From the NCBI GenBank assembly GCA_040880485.1, contig JBBDIJ010000013.1, positions 41,497-105,496 of the forward strand: 64,000 bases of DNA, written 5' to 3'. This DNA comes from JBBDIJ01 sp040880485 (GTDB lineage: Bacteria > Bacteroidota > Rhodothermia > Balneolales > Balneolaceae). Positions 18,027 through 25,894 of the stretch are shown in pieces (the first letter of the stretch is position 1; every line of letters starts with the position of its first letter). A model generated the notes under the pieces. It was not told the origin of the DNA. It saw only the letters and a list, made by a program, of their open reading frames with translations, and did no database searches. Position numbers and translations under genes: made by a program.

Positions 18027-19406
18027 TCAGAGGATTTCGACGCGTAGCACCTTCGCGGTCTTCGGCCCGCATTTCACCTCCTCCGAGACCGTACCGATAC
18101 GGCCTTTCAAATATGGATCTCCCAACAGAATGGCAGCAACCTTCCCTCCTTCACTCTCAATTATAGGGACCTCCTCTTTTCTTGCTGCGTTCACCTTCAG
18201 ATGAGTCAGGTGGTCCGCTACGGTCTGGTGCCCGGCCATGCCCAATGGGCGAATTCGGTCCCCCTTTTTCCAGTTTCTCAAACGTAATGGCCACTGCAAC
18301 CGGTCTGTGTCGATCTCCAAAGCGTTTTGATCCGGTTTCCCGCTCCACTCCCCAAATGAAAAGCGGTATCCATTCCACTCTGCTGCTCTCATTTCGAGCT
18401 GACCGCGGGTCAACAGTTGCTCCGCTACCCCTCCCGATCCGGTACTCTGAATCCGAAACTGGTCCCTGTCGCGTACCAGCAGGGTAGAGTGATCGATCTG
18501 CAGGGAGCCACCGGTTTGCAGCTCTGCTATAGACTCCAGTTGCCGAACCGCCCCCTCCGTCAATTCCCCCTCTCTGATTATGGAGGTTAAAAGCTCGTGC
18601 AGAACCGGTCCTCTGGCCTGTTTATCCAGAGAGAGTAATTCCATTCTGGAGATTCCCATGTCATCCGACACCAGACGTTTGGCCATCTCTCGAACCACCG
18701 CCTGCACTTCGGCCGAACGTTCTGGCACCTTTAAAAGATTCTCCCTCCAGCCAGGGAAAAGCTTTTCCATTACCGGAAACCAACCGTGACGAAGGAAGTT
18801 ACGGGCATACCCGGACTCCTCTTCGTTACTTCTGTCGAGACGATAGGGAACCTCCATGACCGTCGCGAACTGAAGTATTTGCGACTTGGTAAAGGGCAAC
18901 AGCGGCCGGAAAAGGAGCCCGTCCCACACTTTCATTCCTTGCCAGGCTGGAATACCGGAACCACGAAGAATTTTCTGCAGGATCGTCTCCAGTTGATCGT
19001 CCTGATGATGGGCAGTAACCATCGCATCCCCTCCCTCCGACTCTATCAACTCCCTGAATATACGGTATCGCTCTTCCCTGGCCCGGTTCTGAAGGTTCGC
19101 TGCCTCATCTCTCTGCATATCGATCTTCAGGGAGACCACTTCAAACCCCCACATGGATGCCACCTCCTCTACCAGCTCCTGATCCAGGTCAGAATCTATG
19201 CCGCGGAGTTGGTAATTACAGTGAACGACGACCGATCGTACTCCTGCAGAGTGCAACATATAGAGTAGGGCCATCGAGTCCGGACCTCCACTTACCCCTG
19301 CAATGAGCAGTGGATCTCTCTTCGGAAGAGCCGTTTCAAGCTGCAGGCGTACGTGTTCAATCAGTAGTTTCGATTCGGATCTGTTCATAACTGAATCTTC
19401 TGACAT
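18027..19406 (-). CDS. tilS: tRNA(Ile)-lysidine synthase
   Basis: 459 residues. The PP-loop ATP-binding motif is SGGPDS (residues 39-44), followed by VVHCNYQLRG and the HHQDDQLET motif typical of TilS, which converts C34 of the AUA-reading tRNA-Ile to lysidine. The C-terminal substrate-binding domains (RLRNWKKGDRIRPLG) are present, so the protein is full length. Two ATG starts are possible (19404-19406 and 19386-19388); both lie inside the end of birA, so the genes overlap by 32-50 bp and are translationally linked. Part of the minus-strand run HPr-EI-isomerase-birA-tilS. Confidence 0.94.
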   Translation of the reverse strand: MSEDSVMNRSESKLLIEHVRLQLETALPKRDPLLIAGVSGGPDSMALLYMLHSAGVRSVVVHCNYQLRGIDSDLDQELVEEVASMWGFEVVSLKIDMQRDEAANLQNRAREERYRIFRELIESEGGDAMVTAHHQDDQLETILQKILRGSGIPAWQGMKVWDGLLFRPLLPFTKSQILQFATVMEVPYRLDRSNEEESGYARNFLRHGWFPVMEKLFPGWRENLLKVPERSAEVQAVVREMAKRLVSDDMGISRMELLSLDKQARGPVLHELLTSIIREGELTEGAVRQLESIAELQTGGSLQIDHSTLLVRDRDQFRIQSTGSGGVAEQLLTRGQLEMRAAEWNGYRFSFGEWSGKPDQNALEIDTDRLQWPLRLRNWKKGDRIRPLGMAGHQTVADHLTHLKVNAARKEEVPIIESEGGKVAAILLGDPYLKGRIGTVSEEVKCGPKTAKVLRVEIL

Positions 19407-20142
19407 CCATCTCTTCAGACAGTAGTAGCAGCCGCCCCTTACTGTCCATACCTAGAAATTTGAATTGGCCTGGTAATGGGTCTCCATTTTTTCTGATGGT
19501 TATCCACTCACCATACCCGCACAGACATGGGTTCAGCAGCGCCGGAAGATCCGGATCCAGCCTCTCCCAGCGCTCATAGAGCTCCTCGACTTCTGTAAGA
19601 AGTTCGGCAAGCAGATGTTCTCTGCAAACCGGTTTCTCACACAGGCTGGCGAGTGAAACCGCCTGACCTGCAATCTCGCCTGCAAACTCCGTCTGATTCA
19701 CATTCAGGCCAACACCGACAAGCACACGTTCGAGGCAGGTACCATTAAAGACACACTCCGTCAGGATTCCGCCCGCTTTTTTCCCTCCGACCAGCAGATC
19801 GTTTGGCCACTTCACCCTGAAAGGTAATTCCGATATCCTGCTGCAGGCATCGCTTAATGCTACTGCTGTCGCAAGGGTCAGAAGTGGCAGACGATGCGAT
19901 TCTGATGGCTGAAATGCGATGGTGAAAGTAAGGTTCTTACCCGGCTCGGAAATCCATTTCCGCTCGAACTGCCCCCGTCCGCGTGTCTGATGATCGGCCA
20001 GTAGAAGCGTCCCGTGTTTCAGCTTCTCTGCGGGCAGGCGCTTCAGCTCCAGATTGGTGGAGTCGGTGACCTCTCTGTAGACGAAATCGCGTCCCAGCCA
20101 TTTGGTTTCGAGTTCACCCTGAAATTGCTCTGCATTGAACAT
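19357..20142 (-). CDS. birA: Biotin--[acetyl-CoA-carboxylase] ligase, monofunctional
   Basis: 261 residues from the ATG at 20140-20142; an upstream GTG at 20181 is possible but lacks a ribosome site. The biotinyl-AMP loop GRGQFERKW, the EVTDSTNLELK segment and FRVKWPNDLLVGGKKAGGILTE with the active lysines are those of biotin protein ligase. A short C-terminal SH3-like domain follows. There is no N-terminal helix-turn-helix, so this is a ligase only, not a biotin-operon repressor. It would biotinylate acetyl-CoA carboxylase and related carboxylases. The 3' end overlaps tilS, and an 81-bp gap separates it from the upstream isomerase gene. Confidence 0.92.
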   Translation of the reverse strand: MFNAEQFQGELETKWLGRDFVYREVTDSTNLELKRLPAEKLKHGTLLLADHQTRGRGQFERKWISEPGKNLTFTIAFQPSESHRLPLLTLATAVALSDACSRISELPFRVKWPNDLLVGGKKAGGILTECVFNGTCLERVLVGVGLNVNQTEFAGEIAGQAVSLASLCEKPVCREHLLAELLTEVEELYERWERLDPDLPALLNPCLCGYGEWITIRKNGDPLPGQFKFLGMDSKGRLLLLSEEMDVRRFSYEQIRIETTD

Positions 20143-20223
20143 GAGCCAAACTTGTTGGTTTTCACACTTCGAAAATATCACTCCGCGCAGTGCCGGCAGA
20201 AGGCTGTCGAGTACAAACAGCTT

Positions 20224-21273
20224 CTACAGTTCACCAAGCCGACTTTTCAATAGGTCGATCTTCGTAATGGGAGTGGGATCCACTCCCTGAATCCAGGCCA
20301 GGTAGCAACTGACCCAATCGCCAAACTGGACGAGCGAAAATTGGCGTGCAAGCCTGCTGCTACCGTGAGCCTGCACTCTTCTCACTGTGACCGCCTGGTC
20401 ACTGATCAGATCCTCTACAACCTCCATACGCTGCATCACTTTTCTGTGTCCCTCCAGATCTTCAAGGAGGATCACAGAAAGCCGACCTGTCAGGTGTGAA
20501 AGCTGTTCCCAGCCGACGATCTCATTGTGAGTCATCTCTGCAATAGAGTTTCCATAGGAGAGGGTTTTGGCATTCTCTTCAAACTGTGAGGACCAGCGAA
20601 CCCGTACAGGAGACATCAGGCCCTCTTCCGAATAGACAAGAGGGAGAGTCTCCGAAACAGCTTCTGCAATGGCCAATGCCGGATTCCCTTCCGTCTGCGA
20701 GAGTAGCGCAACCTGTCTCTCCAGAAGCCGGGCCGTCTCCTCCAGGGCATCATCACCACCATGGTCCATTCCCAGATACTGGAAAAGCCGAAACAGAGGA
20801 ACAAAACTGTATGCAAGTGCAGCCCGGGGTGGAATCCCGCCGGGAATCCTGACATAATCTATAGCACCGTCGCCCACCTCCATAAGCAGCTTGCCGCCGG
20901 AAGTAACCACAAAAAGGGACGCTCCCCGGCGGCGGGCTTCCGACAGAGCTGAAAGTGTCTCCCCGGTGTTGCCGGAGTAGCTGCAGGCCACAAACAGGGT
21001 TCCCCTGCCCACCCAGCCCGGCAGGTGATAGTCCCGGGTCACTTCGACAGGCCGGGTTAGCGCCGGTGAACAGCAGGCCCGCACCAGATCTGCACCAATA
21101 GCGGACCCTCCCATACCTGCAATGCAGATGTTTTCTATTTTTGACGGATCGAACCGCCAATCGTGATCCAGTGTAAAGGTCATCGCTTCGCGCCAATGTC
21201 GTGGAAAAGAGATCAGTTTCCCGCGCATGTCATCCTTGTCGTACTGCTCTATTAAATCGTTTGTCAAGCTCAT
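20224..21273 (-). CDS. Bifunctional phosphoglucose/phosphomannose isomerase (SIS domains)
   Basis: 349 residues with two SIS domains. The first sugar-phosphate loop is CIAGMGGSAIGADLVR (about 50-65), then FVACSYSGNTGETLSAL (about 93-110), RIPGGIPPRAALAYSF, and the C-terminal EMTHNEIVGWEQ with the catalytic Glu/His region. This is the archaeal/bacterial PGI/PMI family that interconverts fructose-6-P with glucose-6-P and mannose-6-P. Its ATG overlaps the stop of the EI gene by 4 bp, so translation is coupled. Its place directly after PTS general components suggests a sugar-phosphate metabolic unit. It ends on TAG. Confidence 0.92.
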   Translation of the reverse strand: MSLTNDLIEQYDKDDMRGKLISFPRHWREAMTFTLDHDWRFDPSKIENICIAGMGGSAIGADLVRACCSPALTRPVEVTRDYHLPGWVGRGTLFVACSYSGNTGETLSALSEARRRGASLFVVTSGGKLLMEVGDGAIDYVRIPGGIPPRAALAYSFVPLFRLFQYLGMDHGGDDALEETARLLERQVALLSQTEGNPALAIAEAVSETLPLVYSEEGLMSPVRVRWSSQFEENAKTLSYGNSIAEMTHNEIVGWEQLSHLTGRLSVILLEDLEGHRKVMQRMEVVEDLISDQAVTVRRVQAHGSSRLARQFSLVQFGDWVSCYLAWIQGVDPTPITKIDLLKSRLGEL

Positions 21274-23012
21274 TTCATGCCCTCCCGCCCGGGTTCAGCC
21301 CGCATGTTTAAAAATCGTTCTGCTTCTGCACCGTCACGCAAAGCGAACCACTCTTCAGACAACGCTTTCAACTCTGCCAGGCTGTGACGGCAGAGGAATT
21401 TTTTTACTTTTGGAATGGACGCGGTGTTCATGCTCAATTCGTTGATTCCCATACCAACCAAAACCCCCGCAAGCAGAGGCTGGCTGGCAATTTCGCCACA
21501 GACAGAAATTGGAATCCCGGCATTCCGGGCGGCTTCCATTGCAATGTTAATCAATTTCCAGACCGCCGGATGACTGTCCCTGAACCTGGAGGAGAGCTTC
21601 CGGTTGCCTCTGTCTACAGCAAGAGTATACTGAGTCAGATCATTAGAGCCTACACTGAAGAAATCGGCTACTTCAGCCGCTCTGCCGGCAAGAAGAGCTA
21701 TGGAGGGGACCTCTACCATCACTCCGACCGGAATCTTCTCCTCTACCGATACTCCCTCTTTTTTAAGTACCGACCGAGCTTTTTCAAGTTCTTTCCGGAA
21801 CTGCACCATCTCCTCAGGGTCACTCACCATCGGGACAAGGAGGCGGACACGTCCGGGATATTCGGATGCGACCCGGAGAACGGTACGAAGCTGCTGTTGC
21901 AGGAGCTCTTTTTCATCGAGTAGCAGGCGGATCCCCCTCCATCCCAGAAACGGGTTTGGCTCCTTGTGTGATCGTTCCGGAAGTTTGTCGCCCCCTATGT
22001 CCAGAAGGCGAATCACCACCGGCTCATCACCGCAAGCTTCAATAAAGGCTGAATAGACTTTTCCGTGACGCTCGCTGTCGAATCCACCCTGCTCCAGAAA
22101 CAGGGTTTCTGTTCTCAAAAGGCCAATCCCAGCGGCTTCAGTTCGCTTCAGTTCCGAAATCTCGGCCAAAAATTCCGCATTGGCTCTCAATACAAAACGG
22201 GTACCGCACCGGGTCTCATTCGGTTGTCTGATCACCTCTGCCACCTCCCTGAGCCAGGCACTGTGCTGCATCATCCGTTCCTGAAACTTCCTTTCGGTCG
22301 GGGTGTCGGGACAGATCACAACCTCTCCCCGTTCTCCATCCACCCAGGCCGGTTCACCCCCTTTTAGCGGGCTGTCCATCCAGTCGACATTGGTCACACA
22401 GGGTATACCGAGAGATTGTGCAATGATCGATGCATGAGAGGTCACACCCCCGGATGCCAACACAACAGCCTTTGCCCCATTCTGAATAAGTGAGATCATA
22501 TCCGTCGGAGAGAGCTCATCTGTAAAGAGCAGATCACCGCTCTCCCCGATAAGACTCTCCTCTCCTTCAGTGTATCCGACCAACCGGTCGCGAATCGACT
22601 CCAGATCGACAGCCCTCTCTCTCATACGGTGTTGATCGGCCCTTCGCATCAGCTCGATATACTCATTGAGTACCGAATAGAGCGCATATCCGGAAACGAG
22701 TCTATCCTTCCTGATCCTTTCCTGAACCTGGCTGTCCAGTTGAGGGTCATGAATCACTTCAATCTGCGTCTCCAGAATCTCTTTCACATCCCTGTTCGCC
22801 TGGAGAGAGGCCATCGATTTTAACTCCTTCTCCAGTTTCTTCCTGGCATCAACCCATTTATTGAGTTCACGCTCCACATCGTTATCGTGAACAACCACCC
22901 TCTGCACGGGTGGTCCCTGGCCCTGATGAATCTGCACAGACCCCTGCTCCACACCGGCCGATGCCGGGGTGCCACTCAACAGAATCTGTTTCGATTCACT
23001 TCCTCTATTCAT
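21270..23012 (-). CDS. ptsI: Phosphoenolpyruvate--protein phosphotransferase (PTS enzyme I)
   Basis: 580 residues from the ATG at 23010-23012, which overlaps the HPr stop by 8 bp. The phospho-His domain contains GGVTSHASIIAQSLGIPCV with the active-site His. The PEP-binding TIM barrel has GIGLLRTETLFLEQGG, NPFLGWRGIRLLL, GVMVEVPSIALLA, FFSVGSNDLTQYTLAVDRGN and ISVCGEIASQPLLA with the catalytic Cys. EI takes phosphate from PEP and passes it to HPr. An earlier in-frame codon (to 23051) is rejected because the ORF start lies inside HPr. No sugar permease (EII) is in the window, so the phosphoryl acceptor beyond HPr is unknown. Confidence 0.95.
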   Translation of the reverse strand: MNRGSESKQILLSGTPASAGVEQGSVQIHQGQGPPVQRVVVHDNDVERELNKWVDARKKLEKELKSMASLQANRDVKEILETQIEVIHDPQLDSQVQERIRKDRLVSGYALYSVLNEYIELMRRADQHRMRERAVDLESIRDRLVGYTEGEESLIGESGDLLFTDELSPTDMISLIQNGAKAVVLASGGVTSHASIIAQSLGIPCVTNVDWMDSPLKGGEPAWVDGERGEVVICPDTPTERKFQERMMQHSAWLREVAEVIRQPNETRCGTRFVLRANAEFLAEISELKRTEAAGIGLLRTETLFLEQGGFDSERHGKVYSAFIEACGDEPVVIRLLDIGGDKLPERSHKEPNPFLGWRGIRLLLDEKELLQQQLRTVLRVASEYPGRVRLLVPMVSDPEEMVQFRKELEKARSVLKKEGVSVEEKIPVGVMVEVPSIALLAGRAAEVADFFSVGSNDLTQYTLAVDRGNRKLSSRFRDSHPAVWKLINIAMEAARNAGIPISVCGEIASQPLLAGVLVGMGINELSMNTASIPKVKKFLCRHSLAELKALSEEWFALRDGAEAERFLNMRAEPGREGMK

Positions 23013-23280
23013 CCCTGTCCAGGTTGAACCGATTATCGAAGAGGGAGGCAATGGCTTTCATCGCCTCTTTTTCATCCGGACCATCGGTCATCAGTTCCAG
23101 TTCCGCCCCACACTCTGCCGCCAGTGTCATCACACCAAGGATGCTCTTTCCGTTCACCCTGTACCCCTGCAAACCGATATAAAAATCGGATTTGAATGTG
23201 GATGCGAGTCGGACGAGCTCGGCTGATGGCCTTGCGTGCAGGCCGCTTTCATTTTGTATTACTGCTTTTTGGGTGGTCAT
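23005..23280 (-). CDS. HPr-family phosphocarrier protein
   Basis: 91 residues from the ATG at 23278-23280. The phosphorylatable His is in NESGLHARPSAELVRLA (about residue 14), and the regulatory Ser region is VNGKSILGVMTLAAECG, so both EI-dependent His and kinase-dependent Ser phosphorylation sites seem possible. Length is the norm for HPr. The stop TAG overlaps the ptsI start. The upstream 64 bp separate it from the hybrid histidine kinase gene on the same strand. An HPr kinase gene is not in this window. Confidence 0.93.
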   Translation of the reverse strand: MTTQKAVIQNESGLHARPSAELVRLASTFKSDFYIGLQGYRVNGKSILGVMTLAAECGAELELMTDGPDEKEAMKAIASLFDNRFNLDRDE

Positions 23281-23344
23281 ATTTTCAAAGTTATCGGGAA
23301 ATCGCACTATACTGCGCTCTCAATTGCGGCTTTCAGAGCTGTAA

Positions 23345-25387
23345 TCAGGAGGCATCATTCTGACCTTTCAACTTTTTCAGTTCAGACTTTAACTGTTCAG
23401 CCGCTCTTTCAACCATGCCCGACAGTTCCTTTATCCTTTCGCCGATCTGCTCTTCCAGTCCATCGAATGATGTACTCTCTTTGCACTTCTCAAGGGACAA
23501 CACCAGATCTTTGACCTGATGCATACCAAGATATTCGAAGGTAGGCTTCAGGGTATGTGCGGTTTTGCCCACATCCGCATACTCTTTTCGACCCCACTCA
23601 TCCCCCATTCGCTGAACAAGACGGGGGGTTTGCTCCAGAAAGAGCTCCAGCATGTCTATCATCATCTCCGTATCGCCGGCAGTCATTTCATGCAGGGGAG
23701 CCAGATCGACCACTGTCTCTTCCGGGCTCAGCTCATCGGCTCCCTGCTCCGTACTCTTTTCTCCGGATAGGGCTCCCGTCTCCTTCTGAAGGGCACTTCC
23801 GATCCGGTCCGTCAACTCCAGCCAGGTAAATGGTTTTGCTATGAACCCATCCATTCCTGCACTCTTGCACGCTTCAATATCCGCATCCATAATCGATGCC
23901 GTGACGGCAATTACAGGTATCTGTGAGACAGGCGGGTCAAACTCCCTTCGTATGGCGCGGGTGGCATCGAGGCCGTTCAGATCCGGCATATGGACATCCA
24001 TCAGAACGAGATCGAAAGGCTCCATCCGCAGCTGTTCAAGAACTTCATTACCATCGGCAACGGAGTGAGTGATTACACCCAGTTTTTTCAACATCCCTTC
24101 CAGCAATTTTCGATTCACCGGATGGTCGTCGGCAACAAGGATCCTTTTCCCCTTTATAAGTGCAGAGCGGTCATCCGGCTTGAGGGAGGTACTGGACGAT
24201 GTGTCGCTCCCGGAATCTGACTGAAGTCGAAACGGGATTTTCAGGTCCACTTTCGTTCCCTCTCCCTCTTCACTCTCCACCGAAATATCACCATTCATCA
24301 AATCCACAACCTTCTTCACAATGGACATGCCGAGCCCGGTTCCCCCGTAACTGCTCATCGTACTGCGAGACGCTTTCGAAAAGCTCTCAAAAACCGAAGT
24401 CACGGCCTCTTTTGGAATTCCTATACCGGAATCAACAATACGAATCCGAATATTCACATTCCCCTGGTCCAACAACTCCGAAGTGGCCGTCACCTGGACA
24501 CCCCCCGATTCGGTAAATTTGAACGAGTTTCCGACCAGTTGCATCATGATTTGCAGAAATCGCTTGCGATCTCCAATGAGTAGTTTCTCCAGGCCTGAAT
24601 CCATTTCCAATTCAAAAGAGATCTCTTTCTTCTCTGCGCGGTTTTCAAAAAGTTTGGAGAGCGTATCCAGCACCTTCTCAAGGCTAAACGGCTTCTCCTC
24701 AAGTACGATGTCCGCTGCCTCCATCTGAGCAAATTCAATGACGTCACTCAGAATATTGATCAGGCTTTTAGCCGAACTCTCTATCGCCTCCAGATAGTCC
24801 TGTTGCTCCTCATCCAGTCCCGACCGCCCAAGAAGCTGAGCCATTCCGAGAATTCCACTCATCGGTGTTCGGATCTCGTGACTCATTCCGGCTATGAATC
24901 GCTCTTTAATTCTTCCTGCTTCCTCGGCCAGATCCATCGCTTTTCGAAGCTCGGCCTCTCTCTTTCGTGTTTCGGAAATATCCCGGATCATGGTTACAAT
25001 ATGCCGAATCCTGCCTTTCTCTCCTGTCACAGGAAGGATGTCCAGATCGGCCCAAAATGCTGTGCCGTCACTTCTTGAGAGAAGCATCTCGGTTTGAATC
25101 CCATTTCCCTGCAACACACTCTCTCTGATCTCTTTCAGCTTCTCCTTGTGTCCGTCAAGCCCACCCAGCAGATTGCTCTTCCGGGCTCTCAGCTCTTTCT
25201 CATCAAGCGATGTGAGCCGGTAAAACGTCTGGTTTGCAAACAGAAAATTCTCTTCCTGGTCAAAGACAGCCACACCTTCATCCATCTTCTGCAGAACCTG
25301 ATGAACCATCCCGTCATCGAAATGAAATCCTGACGAAACTGCACCCTCATCCTTCATACCTGTCTGTGATCGTTTTGAAATCCTCAT
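23345..25387 (-). CDS. Hybrid sensor histidine kinase (PAS-HisKA-HATPase-REC-HPt)
   Basis: About 680 residues, cytosolic as read (no transmembrane segment). An N-terminal PAS domain (VFDQEENFLFANQTFYRL, PVTGEKGRIRHIVTMIRDI) is followed by the HisKA dimerisation helix with GMSHEIRTPMSG (phospho-His near 170). The ATPase domain has QLVGNSFKFTESG (N box), DSGIGIP (G1) and GGTGLGMSIVKKVVDLM (G2). A receiver domain (RILVADDHPVNRKLLE, acceptor Asp in LVLMDVHMPDLNG, Lys in FIAKPFTWLE) and a terminal HPt domain with KTAHTLKPTFEYLGM complete a full phosphorelay in one chain. The start is set at ATG 25385-25387; an upstream TTG is less likely. The partner response regulator is not nearby. The gene is 64 bp upstream of HPr/EI. 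Confidence 0.93.
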   Translation of the reverse strand: MRISKRSQTGMKDEGAVSSGFHFDDGMVHQVLQKMDEGVAVFDQEENFLFANQTFYRLTSLDEKELRARKSNLLGGLDGHKEKLKEIRESVLQGNGIQTEMLLSRSDGTAFWADLDILPVTGEKGRIRHIVTMIRDISETRKREAELRKAMDLAEEAGRIKERFIAGMSHEIRTPMSGILGMAQLLGRSGLDEEQQDYLEAIESSAKSLINILSDVIEFAQMEAADIVLEEKPFSLEKVLDTLSKLFENRAEKKEISFELEMDSGLEKLLIGDRKRFLQIMMQLVGNSFKFTESGGVQVTATSELLDQGNVNIRIRIVDSGIGIPKEAVTSVFESFSKASRSTMSSYGGTGLGMSIVKKVVDLMNGDISVESEEGEGTKVDLKIPFRLQSDSGSDTSSSTSLKPDDRSALIKGKRILVADDHPVNRKLLEGMLKKLGVITHSVADGNEVLEQLRMEPFDLVLMDVHMPDLNGLDATRAIRREFDPPVSQIPVIAVTASIMDADIEACKSAGMDGFIAKPFTWLELTDRIGSALQKETGALSGEKSTEQGADELSPEETVVDLAPLHEMTAGDTEMMIDMLELFLEQTPRLVQRMGDEWGRKEYADVGKTAHTLKPTFEYLGMHQVKDLVLSLEKCKESTSFDGLEEQIGERIKELSGMVERAAEQLKSELKKLKGQNDAS

Positions 25388-25698
25388 CAGCTGCAAGCTA
25401 TAAAAAAGAGAACTACCTGAAAACTGCCGATGAACAACTTTTTAGCCGATGGATACAGAGCCACCAAGAAGAGTTTATAAACAGACTCAAATACAGATAG
25501 ATCGGTTCAAACCATTGTGGAATACCTCATGCAGACGGCCGGATTACCCCGTAAAAATCACAATGGCGATCAGAACCAGGAGAGTAATTTTAAAAATGAG
25601 ATGTTTCCAGTTTTTCATCCCGGGTACATCGTTGAGCGTTTCGAAGAGTTTCCTGAAAAGCAAAGTGGTATGTACACATTAATCGAGTTAAACTCAAG

Positions 25699-25828
25699 TT
25701 ATCCACAGCAAATAATCCTGTTTTTCTACAAAACTATCCACAACAGATTACTTCATACTGCATTGAATTCAGGCTTGTACAGAACAAGAGTCTCAATTCG
25801 GGTGATTGTTACACCAAAATTATCCACA
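25699..25828 (+). other. Cluster of three DnaA-box-like 9-mers in a 500-bp non-coding stretch
   Basis: The gap 25388-25894 has no convincing gene. It holds two perfect TTATCCACA boxes (25699-25707 and 25820-25828) and one single-mismatch box CTATCCACA (25734-25742), all in the same orientation within 130 bp of AT-rich sequence. Such clustering is what a DnaA-binding site looks like (origin, titration site or regulated promoter). Gene direction does not switch here, so an origin is not proven. Open frames on the plus strand in this gap look random. Confidence 0.45.
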
Positions 25829-25894
25829 CACCCTTCGTCGGGCATGGCCATCCATGCAACTTCCTGAGTCGTGGCAGGTTCCCTTCGGCACCTC

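Noticed and set aside
25512..25867. Plus-strand open frames in the DnaA-box gap
   Set aside because: Overlapping frames with no signal, no ribosome site and no resemblance to known proteins; treated as non-coding.
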